The notes below the pieces were generated by a model. It did no database searches. It saw only the letters and a list, made by a program, of their open reading frames with translations, and had not been told where the DNA came from. Below are positions 42,339 through 51,623 of a stretch of DNA of 59,186 nucleotides, piece by piece. Both the position numbers and the translations under genes were made by a program. The first letter of the stretch is position 1. Each line of letters begins with the position of its first letter. The DNA is taken from contig CAUJEY010000145.1 of NCBI GenBank assembly GCA_963169325.1, positions 1-59,186 of the forward strand, written 5' to 3'. This DNA is from Bacteroidota bacterium. Its GTDB lineage: Bacteria > Bacteroidota > Bacteroidia > Chitinophagales > Saprospiraceae.

Positions 42339-43622
42339 TTATTCACACACACACCACGCATCCGACAGTGCCGTAGCCTGCACCACCAAACTCCCTGGTG
42401 GCGCACCGGCCGCCGTACACAACTGAAAAGTGCCCGTATTTCCCGAAAAAGTCTGCGTCACAGCGCCTGATACCGGGTTGGTGTAAGTAAGCGAGAAAGG
42501 CGCTGTTCCAGTGAAATTCGCCGTCACCGTCGTGCAAGCCCCGGCGCACACATTGGGGTTGGCAGCGGAAAAAGTGACCGCAGGCAGTGGCCGCCAGGTG
42601 ACTTGAATAGCATTGGAAATGTCCAGGCAAGGATCGTTCAAGTCCACATTGCCGCCGGCGTTGTTGCCGGCTATAGCCGCGATGTAATAAGTCACGCCCG
42701 TTTGCATCGTGGCGGGATTAAAAGTAAAAGACGGTGTATTGCTGGTGGCAAGGATGCTGCCGAGGGTGTCAGCGGGGTTGGAAAATAGGATGTACTGTAA
42801 CAAGTCGTTATTATCCAGCATTACGCCCGTTGCCGGCGGAAAACTCAAAAGCGTATTTATGCAAACATTAAAAGACCCTCCACCCGGGAGCGTACCCGCT
42901 TCAGTTGTACAACAGGAAGGAGGCTGCGGCACACCGGCCGGGACTTGCTGCAATGAGCTGCCTGGAATGGGTGGCGTGAGATTGCAGAGAATAGTTGAAT
43001 TTCCCGTTACCGGATTGATCTGGCCAAAAACAGGCGAACCAAAGTCTAACCCGATGTAAAAACCCTCATCCGCAACCGCATGGTCAGGGTTGACAGATGA
43101 ATTTTGAAGAATGGAAGCTGAAGGGTCGGCGGTATTGACTAAGTAAACACCACTCCCGCCACTTGCATATAGCTGACCATTGAAATAAAATAAATCCTGT
43201 AAAGAATTTGCCCCATTGGGAAAATTTCCAACCAGTATAATATCGTTGCTCCCGGGGTCGTATGTATACAGGGCATAGGGAACTCCCTGAGCAATCACGT
43301 AAACCAGCCCACCGGGCCCGGCAGCAGTTCCCGTAATGAACAAGCCTGAAAGGTTGACGATTGGATCTGGATTTGGTAGAGAATACACCAGCAATAATCC
43401 GCCGGACGTGACAATAATGTCGCCATTAGGCAGCACAAAGAGGTCGCCATTAAATCCAAGTGGAATTCCATTGAGCGTATATAGTGGGCAGGCCGAACAA
43501 GAGCCGTTGGAATAAGAAAAACTGAATAGTTGGTTACCCCCCATTCCATAAAAGTCTTGGGCTTGACTATCACTACGGAGATGAAACACTATAACAAGAA
43601 TAAAAATAGAACGGCAGAACAT
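42339..43622 (-). CDS. Secreted propeller-like protein with C-terminal CxC module (copy E)
   Basis: 427 residues with a signal peptide ending SDSQAQ. Residues about 25-230 have repeated short beta strands with turns such as LPNGDIIVTSGG, GPGGLVYVIAQG and YFNGQLYASGGSGVYLV, consistent with a beta-propeller. A Cys-containing linker, the ~70-residue ILQYILFSNPADTLGS-type module (here LLQYILF) and the 82-residue terminal module (42339-42587, ending DAWCVCE-stop) follow. It is a mosaic: the middle module matches copy C and the terminal module matches copy A. Confidence 0.87.
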   Translation of the reverse strand: MFCRSIFILVIVFHLRSDSQAQDFYGMGGNQLFSFSYSNGSCSACPLYTLNGIPLGFNGDLFVLPNGDIIVTSGGLLLVYSLPNPDPIVNLSGLFITGTAAGPGGLVYVIAQGVPYALYTYDPGSNDIILVGNFPNGANSLQDLFYFNGQLYASGGSGVYLVNTADPSASILQNSSVNPDHAVADEGFYIGLDFGSPVFGQINPVTGNSTILCNLTPPIPGSSLQQVPAGVPQPPSCCTTEAGTLPGGGSFNVCINTLLSFPPATGVMLDNNDLLQYILFSNPADTLGSILATSNTPSFTFNPATMQTGVTYYIAAIAGNNAGGNVDLNDPCLDISNAIQVTWRPLPAVTFSAANPNVCAGACTTVTANFTGTAPFSLTYTNPVSGAVTQTFSGNTGTFQLCTAAGAPPGSLVVQATALSDAWCVCE

Positions 43623-43646
43623 AATAAACCCTTTAATTGATTTGTA

Positions 43647-44951
43647 TTATTGACAAACACACCACGCATCCGTCAATACCGTCGCCTGCACCGAAAAACT
43701 CCCCGGTGGCGCGCCGGCCGCCGTGCATACCTGAAAAGTGCCCGTATTTCCTGAAAAAGTCTGCGTCGTCGTGCCGGCAGGCGTGGTGAAGGTGAGGGTA
43801 AAAGGTGCTGTTCCAGTGAAATTCGCCGTCACCGTCGTGCAAGTCCCGGCACACACATCGGGGTTGGCAGCGGAAAAAGTGACCGTGGGTAGCGACCGCC
43901 AGGTGACTTGAATGGCATTAGAAATATCGAGGCAAGGGTCGCTCAAATCCACATTCCCGTTCAGGTTGTTGCCTGCAATGGCGGCAACATAATAGGTCAC
44001 ACCCGTTTGCATCGTGGCAGGATTGAAAGCAAAAGACGGTGTATTGCTGGTGGCGAGAATGCTGCCAAGGGTGTCGGCCAAATCACTGAACAGGATGAAC
44101 TGAAGTATATCGTCGGCGTCCAGCGATTCGTTGTCATCGTGGGTTGCTGTGGCCGTCACAGAGACACAAAAATTGGTTATTGCTCCGGTTATAGTTCCCG
44201 CATCAGTAGCGCACGATCCGCATGGAATGGCAAATTCGTAGTCGTTCGGAGAATCAGCCCCGCCAACAATTAATCCAAATCCGGGACATACCGGCGTCCA
44301 GGTTTGGGTGTTTATGTCAAACTCCCAAACCTCGCTCGGATCAAAAAGCGAAGGGGAGTCGAACCAATACATCTTGGGGCACGTTTCGTTATGCACCGCC
44401 GCGCCACCCACTAAGAAACTCGTGGGAAGCGTAGTTAAAAGTGTCGAATTTGCCGGATTATCCACATCAATGATCGCCAAGTGGTCGGCTGCCCCGACGT
44501 ATACCGTAGCATAGTATTGCCCTTGATAATACACCAGATCGCCAACGCAATACCAATTCGGCGGTAAACTACCGTTGTTCACTATGTTCCCATTAGAAGG
44601 ATTCAGTTCCCACACCTCCGCGCCAATGATGTAAACCATGCCGTTTGGACCATATTCGAGGCCAGTAACAGCAAAATTGAACGACGGAATCGTTCCGACA
44701 AGGGTACTGACGCCCGATACAGGGTTTATTTCCCAAATATCGAAGCTAAACAGGCCGTAAATCAACCCGTTGGCCCCCACAGCCATGTCGTTGTACACAG
44801 GACCGTTCGCAATAAACGTCGCGTTACAAGTGGCCATATTCAACCCAAAAAGGTTGCCGCTCAAATCATTGATATAAATGACCTGCGCGTGCGTTCTGCC
44901 ATAAAAACACCCCGTAAACAACAAGAGCAAGTAGACACGTCGAAGGTTCAT
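43647..44951 (-). CDS. Secreted propeller-like protein with C-terminal CxC module (copy F)
   Basis: 434 residues with a signal peptide ending GRTHAQ. Residues about 25-250 show propeller-like repeats (LSGNLFGLNMATC, GANGLIYGLFSFDIWEINP, GPNGMVYIIGAEVWELNP), related in style to copy E. The linker CGSCATDAGTITGA, the shared middle module and the 81-residue terminal module (43647-43892, ending DAWCVCQ-stop) follow. It starts 36 bp after the stop of the large adhesin and is the first of the six small paralogues in the transcript. Confidence 0.88.
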   Translation of the reverse strand: MNLRRVYLLLLFTGCFYGRTHAQVIYINDLSGNLFGLNMATCNATFIANGPVYNDMAVGANGLIYGLFSFDIWEINPVSGVSTLVGTIPSFNFAVTGLEYGPNGMVYIIGAEVWELNPSNGNIVNNGSLPPNWYCVGDLVYYQGQYYATVYVGAADHLAIIDVDNPANSTLLTTLPTSFLVGGAAVHNETCPKMYWFDSPSLFDPSEVWEFDINTQTWTPVCPGFGLIVGGADSPNDYEFAIPCGSCATDAGTITGAITNFCVSVTATATHDDNESLDADDILQFILFSDLADTLGSILATSNTPSFAFNPATMQTGVTYYVAAIAGNNLNGNVDLSDPCLDISNAIQVTWRSLPTVTFSAANPDVCAGTCTTVTANFTGTAPFTLTFTTPAGTTTQTFSGNTGTFQVCTAAGAPPGSFSVQATVLTDAWCVCQ

Positions 44952-44987
44952 TTTGAAATACGGTTAAAATATGCACCTGTTTGTTAA

Positions 44988-47900
44988 TCAACGTACCACC
45001 GTCACATCCCCGCTCAAAATCTCCGTCGTGCCGTCCGAGTATTCCACTTCGGCCCACCAGGCATAAACGCCCGGTATCATATCCTTGCCCCGGAAACGAC
45101 CGTCCCAACCCTGCGCAGGATCATTCGGCGCAATGTCCTCAAACACGGCCATCTGACCGCCCCAGCGATCATATACCTGTAACATTCGGATATTAACCAA
45201 CCCCGCGTCGCCATAAAGTGTAAACCCGAAATTTTCCGCACTTCCCGGCCGGATGGCATTGGGCGCATAAACCACGCCGCCGGATTTGACAACGATCAGG
45301 AAAGACCCCGTAGCCCGGCAACCGCCAAAACCGGCCACGTCCAATTCCACCAGGGTAGTACGCACCGGAGCGATAGACGGATTCAGACAGTTATCGCAGG
45401 ATAGTCCGTTTGCCGGCGTCCAGGTGATAAACAACGGTTGAATGGTGATACCCGCGCCGGCGTTCAACACCACCGTGTCGCCCTTATTGATTTCGAATGT
45501 GTCGCTGACAAACTCCTCTACCACAACGGCCGGCAACAGCACAACCGTCTCGGTAGATTTACATCCGTTGGCGTCAGTCACTTCCACCTCAAATATGCCG
45601 GCATCCAGGGTGCTGAAATTGACCGGTTGAGTACCGTTGGTCACCCCAATTTCCTGCACCAGGCGCACGGTGTAGGGCGCCGCGCCGCCCGTCACCTGTT
45701 CCACCTCAACGATGCCCGCGTTTTGGCAGGTCGGGTCGGTGGCATCTATCACCGGCTGCACAGGCAACGGCTCGTCCAACGACACTGATGCCGTGCCGCT
45801 GCAGCCGTTCGCGTCGGTGAAAGTAACCCCGTAGGTACCCGCACCCAGATTTTGCGCTACCGGGGAGGTAGCCCCGTTGCTCCAAATATAACTGAACGGC
45901 GCCGTACCGGTCAACGGGGTCGCCACCGCCTCGCCGTTGGCGCCGCCGGCACAGGCCACGGCAAAACCATTAAAATTGCTCAATACCGCCGTTGTGCCAT
46001 TCACGGTTACGCCGCTTAGCAGGGTTTGTGTAATGACCACGCTGTCGCAGCCACCCGTACCGGGAAATACCTGCACACTGGTACCTACGCTTGCCGGATC
46101 GCAAGTAGAAAGTTGTACAAAAGCCGTATCAGCGGTAGCCGCCGTCACGGTTGTTATTGCTGTCCCCGTGCAACCCAGCAGGTCCGTCACCGTCACGGCA
46201 TACGCCCCGGCATTGGCCACCGTGATGGTCGGCGTGTTTTGAGCGGTGCTCCAGTTGTATGTCACAAAATTTCCGGCAGCAGTAAGCGCGCCGGTGCTTC
46301 CCGGGCAAAGTGCCGCCGTGCCGGTGATCGTCGGCGTCGGCAAGGGTTGTGCCGAGGCGTTTGCCAAAGCTGTCGCCGTGCAACCGAGCGCGTCGGTTAC
46401 CGTCACGTCGTAATTTCCCGTGGCGTTCACCACAATTTCAGGTGTGGCGGCGCCGGTATTCCATAGATAGTTTACAAAACCAGGCGTGGCAGTCAGCGTC
46501 GAGGTTGCGTTTTCACAAAAAACAAGTGTTCCCAAAACAGCCACTACGGGCGGGGCGGGAATGGTCACGGCCACTACATCGGTGCCCGTGCAGCCAAATG
46601 CATCGGTTACGGTCACGGTGTAATCACCCGCTGTATTTACGGAAATCGTGGGTGAGGTTTGCCCATTATTCCAGGTGTAGGCGTTAAACCCGGTATCCGC
46701 GATGAGCGTTATTTTTCCATCGCATAGGTAGGGCTGTGCCAGTATAACTGGCGTCGGGTTATCGACCACACTTAGCGAAATGCCCGCTATGCCCGAACAG
46801 CCGGCGGCATCTGTCACCGTCACGGCGTAGTCGCCCGGCACATTTACACTGAACGTTGCACCGGTAGAACCGTCCGACCAGGTGTAACTTAAATACGTTT
46901 CAGTAAGCACAAAAAGCGCATCGGCGCCTTCGCACAATACCGAGGGGCCGCTGATTTGAGGCGCCGGCCCCACAACCCCCGTTACAGCCGTAGCGGTAGA
47001 AGCCGTGCAACCGGAGTCATCTGTTACCGTTACACCGTACGCATTGCTGTCATTTACCAAAATATCGGGCGTTGTTGCGCCCGTACTCCAGAGATATGAC
47101 ACATAACCCGGCGTGGCGCTGATGACAACACTCTCATTTTGACAAAAAGAAGATGGCCCGGAAATAAAAACTTGCGGCACGGCCGGTACGTCCACCTGAA
47201 CTGTCGCAGTACCGGTGCAGCCGCTGATATCACTTACTATCACGTTATATTCTCCTGAATTACCGACTATTAACGTCTGACTATTCCCCCCATTGCTCCA
47301 GGAGTAGGTAGCAAAGCCCACGCCCGCGTCGAGCGTAATTTGTCCGTCGCAGGCATACGGCAACGCCGAAATTTCCGGCTGCAATTCGGTCACCACGGCC
47401 ACCGTTTGGGCAGTACTGCCCGTGCAGCCAAATTGGTCCGTCACCGTCACGCTGTAATCTCCGGCAACAGTCATCGTGATGCCGGGTGTGGTTTCGGCGG
47501 TGCTCCAGGCGTAGGCGGCAAAATTGCCCGCTACCGTTAGCGTACCAACGCTGTTGGTACATATAGCTGCCGGGCCGTTTATCTGGGGCGCCGGCAAAGG
47601 TTGCGCTGCAGCATTCGCCAAAGCGACGGCCGTGCAGCCGAGTGCGTCAGTTACTGTTACGTCGTAATTCCCCGTGGCGTTCACCACGATATCCGGTGTG
47701 GCGTCGCCGGTATTCCAAAGGTAGTTTACAAAACCAGGCGTGGCAGCCAGCGTTGTAGCGGTATTTTCACAAAAAGCAAAGTTTCCCGAAATCGCCGCCA
47801 CCGGCGGGTCGGGGATCGTCACCGCTACAACATCAACGCCTGTACAGCCTGTTGCGTCGGTTACGGTTACGGTGTAATCGCCTGCGGTATTAACAGAAAC

Positions 47901-50900
47901 CGTGGGGATGGTTTGGCCGTTGCTCCAGGTGTAAGTAGTGAAACCTGTTCCCGCGTCGAGGGTGATTTGTCCGTTGCAGCCGTATGGCAAAGCCGAAATT
48001 GCAGGCTCAAGGTTTGTCACCACTGCCACCGTTTGGGCAGTACTGCCCGTGCAACCGAATTGGTCTGTCACCGTCACGCTGTAATCTCCGGCAACATTCA
48101 CCGTGATGCCGGGTGTGGTTTCGGCGGTGCTCCAGGCGTAGGCGGCAAAATTGCCCGCTACCGTTAGCGTACCAACGCTGTTGGTACATATAGATGCCGG
48201 GCCGTTTATCTGGGGCGTTGGCAGGGGTTGCGCTGTGGCGCTTGCCAAAGCGACGGCCGTGCAGCCGAATGCGTCGGTTACCGTCACATCGTAATTCCCC
48301 GTGGCGTTCACCACGATATCGGGTGTGGCGTCGCCGGTATTCCAAAGGTAGTTTACAAAACCGGGCGTGGCAGCCAGCGTTGTAGCGGCATTTTCGCAAA
48401 AAACAAGGTTTCCCGAAATAGCCGCCACAGGCGGGTCGGGGATCGTCACCGCTACAACATCAACGCCTGTACAGCCTGTTGCGTCGGTTACGGTTACGGT
48501 GTAATCGCCCGCGGTGTTTACAGAAACCGTAGGAGTAGTTTGGCCGTTGCTCCAGGTGTAAGTAGTGAAACCTGTTCCCGCGTCGAGGGTGATTTGTCCG
48601 TTGCAGGCATACGGCAAAGCCGAAATTGCAGGCTCGAGGTTTGTCACCACTGCCACCGTTTGGGCAGCCGTGCCGGTGCACCCGAAACTGTTTGTCACCG
48701 TCACGGTGTACGTATCCGCTGCATTTACCGTAATATCCGGTGTGTTTTCTGCCGTAGACCAGAGGTATGTTTGAAAATTGCCGGCCGCAGATAAGGTGCC
48801 GCTGCTGTTGGAACAAATAACCGACGGTCCGTTTATGCTCGTCGTCGGCGCAGGATTTACCGATAAAATAAATACCGCTCCGGCCTCGCAACCGAAAACA
48901 TCCGTAGCCGTCACGCTGTACGTGCCAGCCTGCGTAACGGTAATAGTAGAGCCAACCTGACTGTTCGACCAAACGTAGTTACTGAAACCTGGTGTGGCTT
49001 CTAAAACGCCGCTGGAATTTTGACAAATTGCATTCGGTCCGTCAATCCCTACCACCGGCGCGTCAGGGATGTTCACCGCTACCACATCGGTGCCTGTGCA
49101 ACCTGTATTATCGCTGACAGTGACGGTGTACAGTCCGCTTGTATTGACGTTAATCGTGGGCGATGTTGCCCCGCTGCTCCAGGCGTAGGTGCTGAATCCC
49201 GTGCCCGCGTCCAGTCCGATTTGGCCGTCGCAATTGTAGGGTAGTTCTGCAATCTGCGGCTCCAGGTTGGTGGAAATAGACAACGTTTGGCTGGCAGCAG
49301 CCGTACAGCCGTTAGCGGCTGTGACGGTCACGGTGTATGTGCCCGCACTGCTTACGGTAATAGAAGAAGTATTGTTGCCCGTATTCCAATTGTACGCACT
49401 AAAACTACCCGGCACGCTGAACGTGGCTGTGCCGCCGGCGCAAATGGACGTCGGGCCGGCGATGGTCGGGGACGGGTTGGGCACTACCTGCACAGGAAAT
49501 ACATCAGTGGCCGTGCAGCCGAAAGCGTCGGTGGCCGTCACCTCGTAGTTTTGTGCCGTATTCACCGTGATATTAGAACCAGTTTGTCCCGTGGACCAGA
49601 CGTAAGCGTTCAGCCCCGGCGTGGCTTCCAGCACAGTGCTGCTGCCCTGGCACAATTGCCCGTCACCGGAAATGCTCACAACAGGCGAATTGGGAATGTC
49701 TGCAAAAAAATCATTGGCCCCCGTACAGCCGTTGGCGCCGGTGACGGTAACGGAGTAGGTGCCTCCAACGGACACGGTGATCGGGTTACCCGTTTGGCCG
49801 GTAGACCAGGCATACGACGAGAAGCCGGCGCCGCCATTTAGCACCAGCTGGCCGTCACAATTATAAGGCAACGCGACAATGTTGGGCGTTGGAACAGGAT
49901 TGACGATCAGGTTGAAATTGTCGGTACCGGTACAGCCGTTCGCGCCGGTAACAGTGATACTGTAAATACCGGGATTAGAAACAGAAATGGTGGGTGTGTT
50001 TTCACCCGTTGACCAGTTATAAGCAAAAAAGCCGCCCGTTAGGGACAAATTGGCCGGCGTACCGGCACAAACTGCCGAAGGGCCGACAATCTCTGGTTGG
50101 GGGGTACTGGCAAGCGTCACCAGGTACGAAGCCGTACCGGTGCATCCATTGGCATCGGTAGCCGTGACGCTGAATGTGCCGGATTGATTAACGTTTATAT
50201 TTTGTCCGTTACCGCCGCTTGACCAAACGTAAGAAGAAAGTCCACCCGGTTGCGCACTAAGCCCGATACTGCTACCCGGGCATATTTCCGTCGGTCCGGT
50301 AATACTTACGTTGGGCGGCGTACCTGTCGTCACCGTCGTGACAGCGGTGCCGGTGCAACCTTGCGTAGTGGTGACCGTGACAGTATATGGTCCTGTCTGA
50401 TTGACCGAAATAATAGAACCACTAAGGCCGTTCGACCAGGTATACGACTGAAAACTGCCGGTAGCGATAAGCGTGGTAGCATTGCCGTTGCAAATAATCG
50501 TATTGCCGATTATACTGGTTGTGGTGGAAGAGCCCGGATTTACTGTTGTGGATGCCGTTCCGGTACAACCATTAGCAGCAGTTACAGTGACCGTGTAGAT
50601 ACCGGAATTATTGATCGTAATAGCTGATGTGGATTGGCCATTGGACCAGTTGTAGCCGGTATAATTCGGCCCGTTAGCAGTTAGCGTAAGGCTTGCACCG
50701 GGACACAACACTGTGCCGCCACTGATCGTGGGCGGGATAAAATTCAATTCTTGTACGGTAGTCGATGCCACATCGGTGCAACCGAAGGCGTCGGTAGCCG
50801 TCACCGTGAAAGTGCCGGCCGTATTAACGGTCAGGTTGGGACCATTGCCGCCGCCCGACCAGGCATACTGTGAAAATCCCGGTGTTGCGCTCAGCACGGT

Positions 50901-51503
50901 GTTTGAACCCGTACAAAATGAGAGGTTACCTGAAATATCTACCACCGGTGGCGGTGGAATAGTGACGGTAATATCGTCGGTTCCGGAGCAACCGGCAGCG
51001 TTCGTGACAGTGACGAGGTAGGTTCCCGGGGTGCTGACCGTTGTCGTTTGGCCGCTCGCACCGTTGCTCCAGTCGTAAGTCGCAAAACCCGGCCCTGCAT
51101 TGAGTATAAACTGGCCGTTGCACTGATATGGCGCAGCGGTGATCGTCGGTACCGGTGCGGGTGTTTGTATTACCGCCTGCACGGCAGTGCCTGTACAACC
51201 CGCACTGTTGGTTACGGTAACCGTGTAATTGCCCGGGCCGGCCACATTGATGGATGGGCCACTGCTGCCGGTAGACCAGTTGTACGTTTGGAAACTCTCT
51301 GGCACGGTGAGCGTGGTACTATTGCCCTGACAGATCGAAGTATTGCCGGTGATGGTGGGTTCTGGCGCGGCCACAACATTAAGAACAATAGAGCCAAGCC
51401 CACTGCATTGTGCCTGCGCAGTTTGTTGTTGGATTAATAATGCCGTTGCAAAAAATAAGGCAGAAATTAACCGATATGGGACAGGAAGTAAATATGCCTT
51501 CAT
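44988..51503 (-). CDS. Giant Ig-like repeat adhesin with type B T9SS sorting domain
   Basis: 2171 residues. After a signal peptide (ending QQTAQAQ) come about 25 Ig/PKD-like modules of about 70 residues, each with a YxW core (QTYNWSTG, VNYLWNTG and so on) and a closing TVTVTDAxGCTGT-like strand. SprB-like repeats (SYIWSNGATSPVAQ, GTYGVTFTDANGC) follow. The last ~95 residues are a gliding-motility-associated C-terminal domain (YAPNAIRPGS, YDRWGGQMAVFED, WDGRFRGKDMIPGVYAWWAEV), the type B signal for export through the type IX system and attachment at the surface. The likely role is adhesion or gliding. It is the first gene of the minus-strand operon. Confidence 0.93.
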   Translation of the reverse strand: MKAYLLPVPYRLISALFFATALLIQQQTAQAQCSGLGSIVLNVVAAPEPTITGNTSICQGNSTTLTVPESFQTYNWSTGSSGPSINVAGPGNYTVTVTNSAGCTGTAVQAVIQTPAPVPTITAAPYQCNGQFILNAGPGFATYDWSNGASGQTTTVSTPGTYLVTVTNAAGCSGTDDITVTIPPPPVVDISGNLSFCTGSNTVLSATPGFSQYAWSGGGNGPNLTVNTAGTFTVTATDAFGCTDVASTTVQELNFIPPTISGGTVLCPGASLTLTANGPNYTGYNWSNGQSTSAITINNSGIYTVTVTAANGCTGTASTTVNPGSSTTTSIIGNTIICNGNATTLIATGSFQSYTWSNGLSGSIISVNQTGPYTVTVTTTQGCTGTAVTTVTTGTPPNVSITGPTEICPGSSIGLSAQPGGLSSYVWSSGGNGQNINVNQSGTFSVTATDANGCTGTASYLVTLASTPQPEIVGPSAVCAGTPANLSLTGGFFAYNWSTGENTPTISVSNPGIYSITVTGANGCTGTDNFNLIVNPVPTPNIVALPYNCDGQLVLNGGAGFSSYAWSTGQTGNPITVSVGGTYSVTVTGANGCTGANDFFADIPNSPVVSISGDGQLCQGSSTVLEATPGLNAYVWSTGQTGSNITVNTAQNYEVTATDAFGCTATDVFPVQVVPNPSPTIAGPTSICAGGTATFSVPGSFSAYNWNTGNNTSSITVSSAGTYTVTVTAANGCTAAASQTLSISTNLEPQIAELPYNCDGQIGLDAGTGFSTYAWSSGATSPTINVNTSGLYTVTVSDNTGCTGTDVVAVNIPDAPVVGIDGPNAICQNSSGVLEATPGFSNYVWSNSQVGSTITVTQAGTYSVTATDVFGCEAGAVFILSVNPAPTTSINGPSVICSNSSGTLSAAGNFQTYLWSTAENTPDITVNAADTYTVTVTNSFGCTGTAAQTVAVVTNLEPAISALPYACNGQITLDAGTGFTTYTWSNGQTTPTVSVNTAGDYTVTVTDATGCTGVDVVAVTIPDPPVAAISGNLVFCENAATTLAATPGFVNYLWNTGDATPDIVVNATGNYDVTVTDAFGCTAVALASATAQPLPTPQINGPASICTNSVGTLTVAGNFAAYAWSTAETTPGITVNVAGDYSVTVTDQFGCTGSTAQTVAVVTNLEPAISALPYGCNGQITLDAGTGFTTYTWSNGQTIPTVSVNTAGDYTVTVTDATGCTGVDVVAVTIPDPPVAAISGNFAFCENTATTLAATPGFVNYLWNTGDATPDIVVNATGNYDVTVTDALGCTAVALANAAAQPLPAPQINGPAAICTNSVGTLTVAGNFAAYAWSTAETTPGITMTVAGDYSVTVTDQFGCTGSTAQTVAVVTELQPEISALPYACDGQITLDAGVGFATYSWSNGGNSQTLIVGNSGEYNVIVSDISGCTGTATVQVDVPAVPQVFISGPSSFCQNESVVISATPGYVSYLWSTGATTPDILVNDSNAYGVTVTDDSGCTASTATAVTGVVGPAPQISGPSVLCEGADALFVLTETYLSYTWSDGSTGATFSVNVPGDYAVTVTDAAGCSGIAGISLSVVDNPTPVILAQPYLCDGKITLIADTGFNAYTWNNGQTSPTISVNTAGDYTVTVTDAFGCTGTDVVAVTIPAPPVVAVLGTLVFCENATSTLTATPGFVNYLWNTGAATPEIVVNATGNYDVTVTDALGCTATALANASAQPLPTPTITGTAALCPGSTGALTAAGNFVTYNWSTAQNTPTITVANAGAYAVTVTDLLGCTGTAITTVTAATADTAFVQLSTCDPASVGTSVQVFPGTGGCDSVVITQTLLSGVTVNGTTAVLSNFNGFAVACAGGANGEAVATPLTGTAPFSYIWSNGATSPVAQNLGAGTYGVTFTDANGCSGTASVSLDEPLPVQPVIDATDPTCQNAGIVEVEQVTGGAAPYTVRLVQEIGVTNGTQPVNFSTLDAGIFEVEVTDANGCKSTETVVLLPAVVVEEFVSDTFEINKGDTVVLNAGAGITIQPLFITWTPANGLSCDNCLNPSIAPVRTTLVELDVAGFGGCRATGSFLIVVKSGGVVYAPNAIRPGSAENFGFTLYGDAGLVNIRMLQVYDRWGGQMAVFEDIAPNDPAQGWDGRFRGKDMIPGVYAWWAEVEYSDGTTEILSGDVTVVR
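47389..48642. repeat. Two tandem 627-bp units inside the adhesin gene
   Basis: Units starting at 47389 and 48016 are almost identical, and a partial third begins at 48643. Each encodes 209 residues, i.e. three Ig-like modules. The other modules of the protein are much more diverged, so this is a recent in-frame duplication. Confidence 0.85.
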
Positions 51504-51525
51504 GTTAGTTCGTTTAAGTTTTGAA

Positions 51526-51533
51526 CAAACCTA
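51526..51533 (-). promoter_or_regulatory. -7 element of the adhesin operon
   Basis: Reads TAGGTTTG on the minus strand (TAnnTTTG), followed by about 20 bases to the adhesin ATG. The sequence further upstream is A/T-rich, but no exact -33 TTG is seen. Confidence 0.45.
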
Positions 51534-51623
51534 AACGAATATTCTTAAACAGAGTTTATTAAGTTTTTCTTTTTGTAAAAAAATGGCGGAATATTATGGG
51601 CATGAGTGTCTCCCATATACACT

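Noticed and set aside
38356-44951. The six CxC proteins as fragments of one broken large gene
   Set aside because: Five of the six have their own start codon and signal peptide, the heads differ, and the gaps are short and regular; only copy D looks broken.
47601-48794. Open frames of 188 codons on the plus strand within the adhesin
   Set aside because: They recur only because the 627-bp unit is duplicated; they are antisense reading of Ig-like repeats, rich in Arg, Cys and His.
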